Below are positions 16,309 to 17,424 of a DNA stretch of 17,424 nucleotides, one piece after another. The position numbers and the translations under genes are program-made. Numbering within the stretch: position 1 is the stretch's first letter; the number at the start of each line of letters is the position of its first letter. A model generated the notes under the pieces. It was not told where the DNA came from and searched no databases. It worked only from the letters and a program-made list of their open reading frames with translations. The DNA is from Chloroflexota bacterium (GTDB lineage Bacteria; Chloroflexota; Dehalococcoidia; Bin125), in contig JAPPBK010000072.1 of the NCBI GenBank assembly GCA_026705105.1, positions 1 through 17,424 on the forward strand, read 5' to 3'.

Positions 16309-17394
16309 ATGACCTCCATCGGACTGATCGGCTTCGAGCGGTCGGGCAAGACGACCCTCTTCAACGCCCTGACCGGCGCGGGCCGGCCGACGGGATTCTC
16401 CAGCCACCAGGATCCGCACGAAGGTGTCGTGCCCGCGCCCGACGCGCGACTGACCCAGCTTTCGCAGCTCTACCAACCGCGCAAGACCACTCCGTCCGTC
16501 CTTGATGTCGTCGACTTCCCCGGCGCCGGGTTTGCCGGCGCGCTGAGCGGCAGCAGCGAACCGCCCTCGTCACGACTGCTGGACCAGCTCGCACAACTGG
16601 ACGCCCTGGTTCACGTGGTTCGCGCGTTCGACAACGACGCGGTTCCCCACCCCGCGGAACGAGTTGAGCCCGACGCCGACATCGAGGCGATGCAGCTCGA
16701 ACTGACCTTCGCCGACCTGGCGCTGATCGAAAAGCGTCTGCAACGGATCGCGCAGGAGACCAAGTCGATGAAGGCCGCCGAACGCGTCGCGGCCGATCGC
16801 GAGGTGGACCTGCTCGGTCGGCTGCAATCCCATCTCGGCGACGGCGGCACGTTGCTCGACGCGCCCATTTCCGACCTCGAACGCGCCGACATCCGCCACT
16901 ACCGCTTCCTCACTGAGCGCCCGATGCTGACCATCTTCAACGTCGACGAGGACGCTGCAGCTAGGGGCGGCGTCGAGGGGATTGCGCTCTCCGCCAGGCT
17001 GGAGGAAGAACTGCGCGACTTCGACGACAACGACGCTGCTGCATACCGCGAAGAACTGGGCGTCGGCGCCGGCGCGGTCGAGACGGCGCTGCAGGAGACC
17101 TTCCGCCTGCTCGGCCTGCGCAGCTTCTTCACCGTCGGGCCGGACGAGTGCCGCGCCTGGGCAACCCGCTCCGGCGATACCGCGCCGCAGGCCGCCGGCC
17201 GCATCCACACCGACATGGAACGCGGATTCATCCGCGCCGAAGTCGTGCGCTGGGATGACCTGCTCACCTGCGGCGAAGCGGTCGGCGCATCGGGCGCGGA
17301 GGCCGAAGCGAAGAAACGAGCCCTGTCCCGCACCGAGGGCAAGGACTACCACGTCCAGGACGGCGACGTCCTGCACATCCTCTTCAACGTCTAG
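16309..17394 (+). CDS. ychF: YchF/Ola1-type GTP/ATP-binding protein (DUF933 domain), divergent
   Basis: YchF proteins are Obg-related P-loop NTPases that bind ribosomes and in several cases prefer ATP. The 361-residue product is full length (E. coli YchF is 363). It has the P-loop GFERSGKT (8-15), VVPAPDARL (40-48), DVVDFPGAG (66-74, G3 position), a coiled helical region (130-170), NVDE (211-214, replacing NKxD as usual in YchF) and a C-terminal TGS/DUF933 domain (273-361; RGFIRAEVVRWDD, EGKDYHVQDGDV). The segment after the P-loop lacks the NYPFCTIEPN sequence of standard YchF, placing it in a divergent subgroup. The ATG at 16309 has no Shine-Dalgarno sequence and follows the Nudix gene by 47 bp. 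It ends with three in-frame TAG codons. Whether the genome also has a standard YchF cannot be seen here. Confidence 0.9.
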   Translation: MTSIGLIGFERSGKTTLFNALTGAGRPTGFSSHQDPHEGVVPAPDARLTQLSQLYQPRKTTPSVLDVVDFPGAGFAGALSGSSEPPSSRLLDQLAQLDALVHVVRAFDNDAVPHPAERVEPDADIEAMQLELTFADLALIEKRLQRIAQETKSMKAAERVAADREVDLLGRLQSHLGDGGTLLDAPISDLERADIRHYRFLTERPMLTIFNVDEDAAARGGVEGIALSARLEEELRDFDDNDAAAYREELGVGAGAVETALQETFRLLGLRSFFTVGPDECRAWATRSGDTAPQAAGRIHTDMERGFIRAEVVRWDDLLTCGEAVGASGAEAEAKKRALSRTEGKDYHVQDGDVLHILFNV

Positions 17395-17424
17395 TAGTAG
17401 TCTCCATCGAGGTTCGGAATCCCT

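Noticed and set aside
17408..17424. Possible tRNA T-arm (GGTTCGGAATCC) at the window end
   Set aside because: The loop length is wrong, no acceptor or anticodon arm is visible, and the sequence is cut off.

Overview
This is a GC-rich stretch of bacterial chromosome that carries mostly core housekeeping genes. No phage, insertion sequence, CRISPR array, tRNA or rRNA was seen. Gene content and the palindromic intergenic repeats would fit a member of Chloroflexota or another GC-rich, non-proteobacterial lineage. No marker here settles the phylum, so this is a low-confidence inference.

Left part (1-6223): a 3'-truncated pnp follows rpsO on the minus strand. A small dimeric alpha/beta-barrel-like gene diverges from rpsO. 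A stand-alone ferredoxin-thioredoxin-reductase-type iron-sulfur protein and leucyl aminopeptidase pepA follow on the minus strand. A PAP2_3-type membrane phosphatase/transferase and a YbjQ-type (UPF0145) gene form a tight plus-strand pair. REP-like palindromes lie in the gaps.

Centre (6224-12245): coaX and coaBC overlap by 4 bp on the minus strand and supply two parts of CoA synthesis. A 400-bp gap separates them from dnaA, which is followed by obgE and nadD on the plus strand. Gene direction largely flips across dnaA. One perfect and two one-mismatch DnaA boxes, all in the same orientation, lie in and around dnaA, so this is the likely neighbourhood of oriC.

Right part (12246-17424): a hairpin ends nadD. 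A methyltransferase-like gene overlaps the end of gyrB, both on the minus strand. gyrB appears to start at TTG and carries a long disordered N-terminal extension. Divergent from gyrB are trmO, a Nudix hydrolase and a divergent ychF-type GTPase that ends in three tandem stop codons.

I found no convincing new multi-gene system. The points most worth a second look are the DnaA box overlapping the obgE start region, the unusual gyrB N-terminus, SD-less and possibly leaderless starts, a shared extended -10 element in front of rpsO and gyrB, and altered active-site residues in CoaBC and DnaA.
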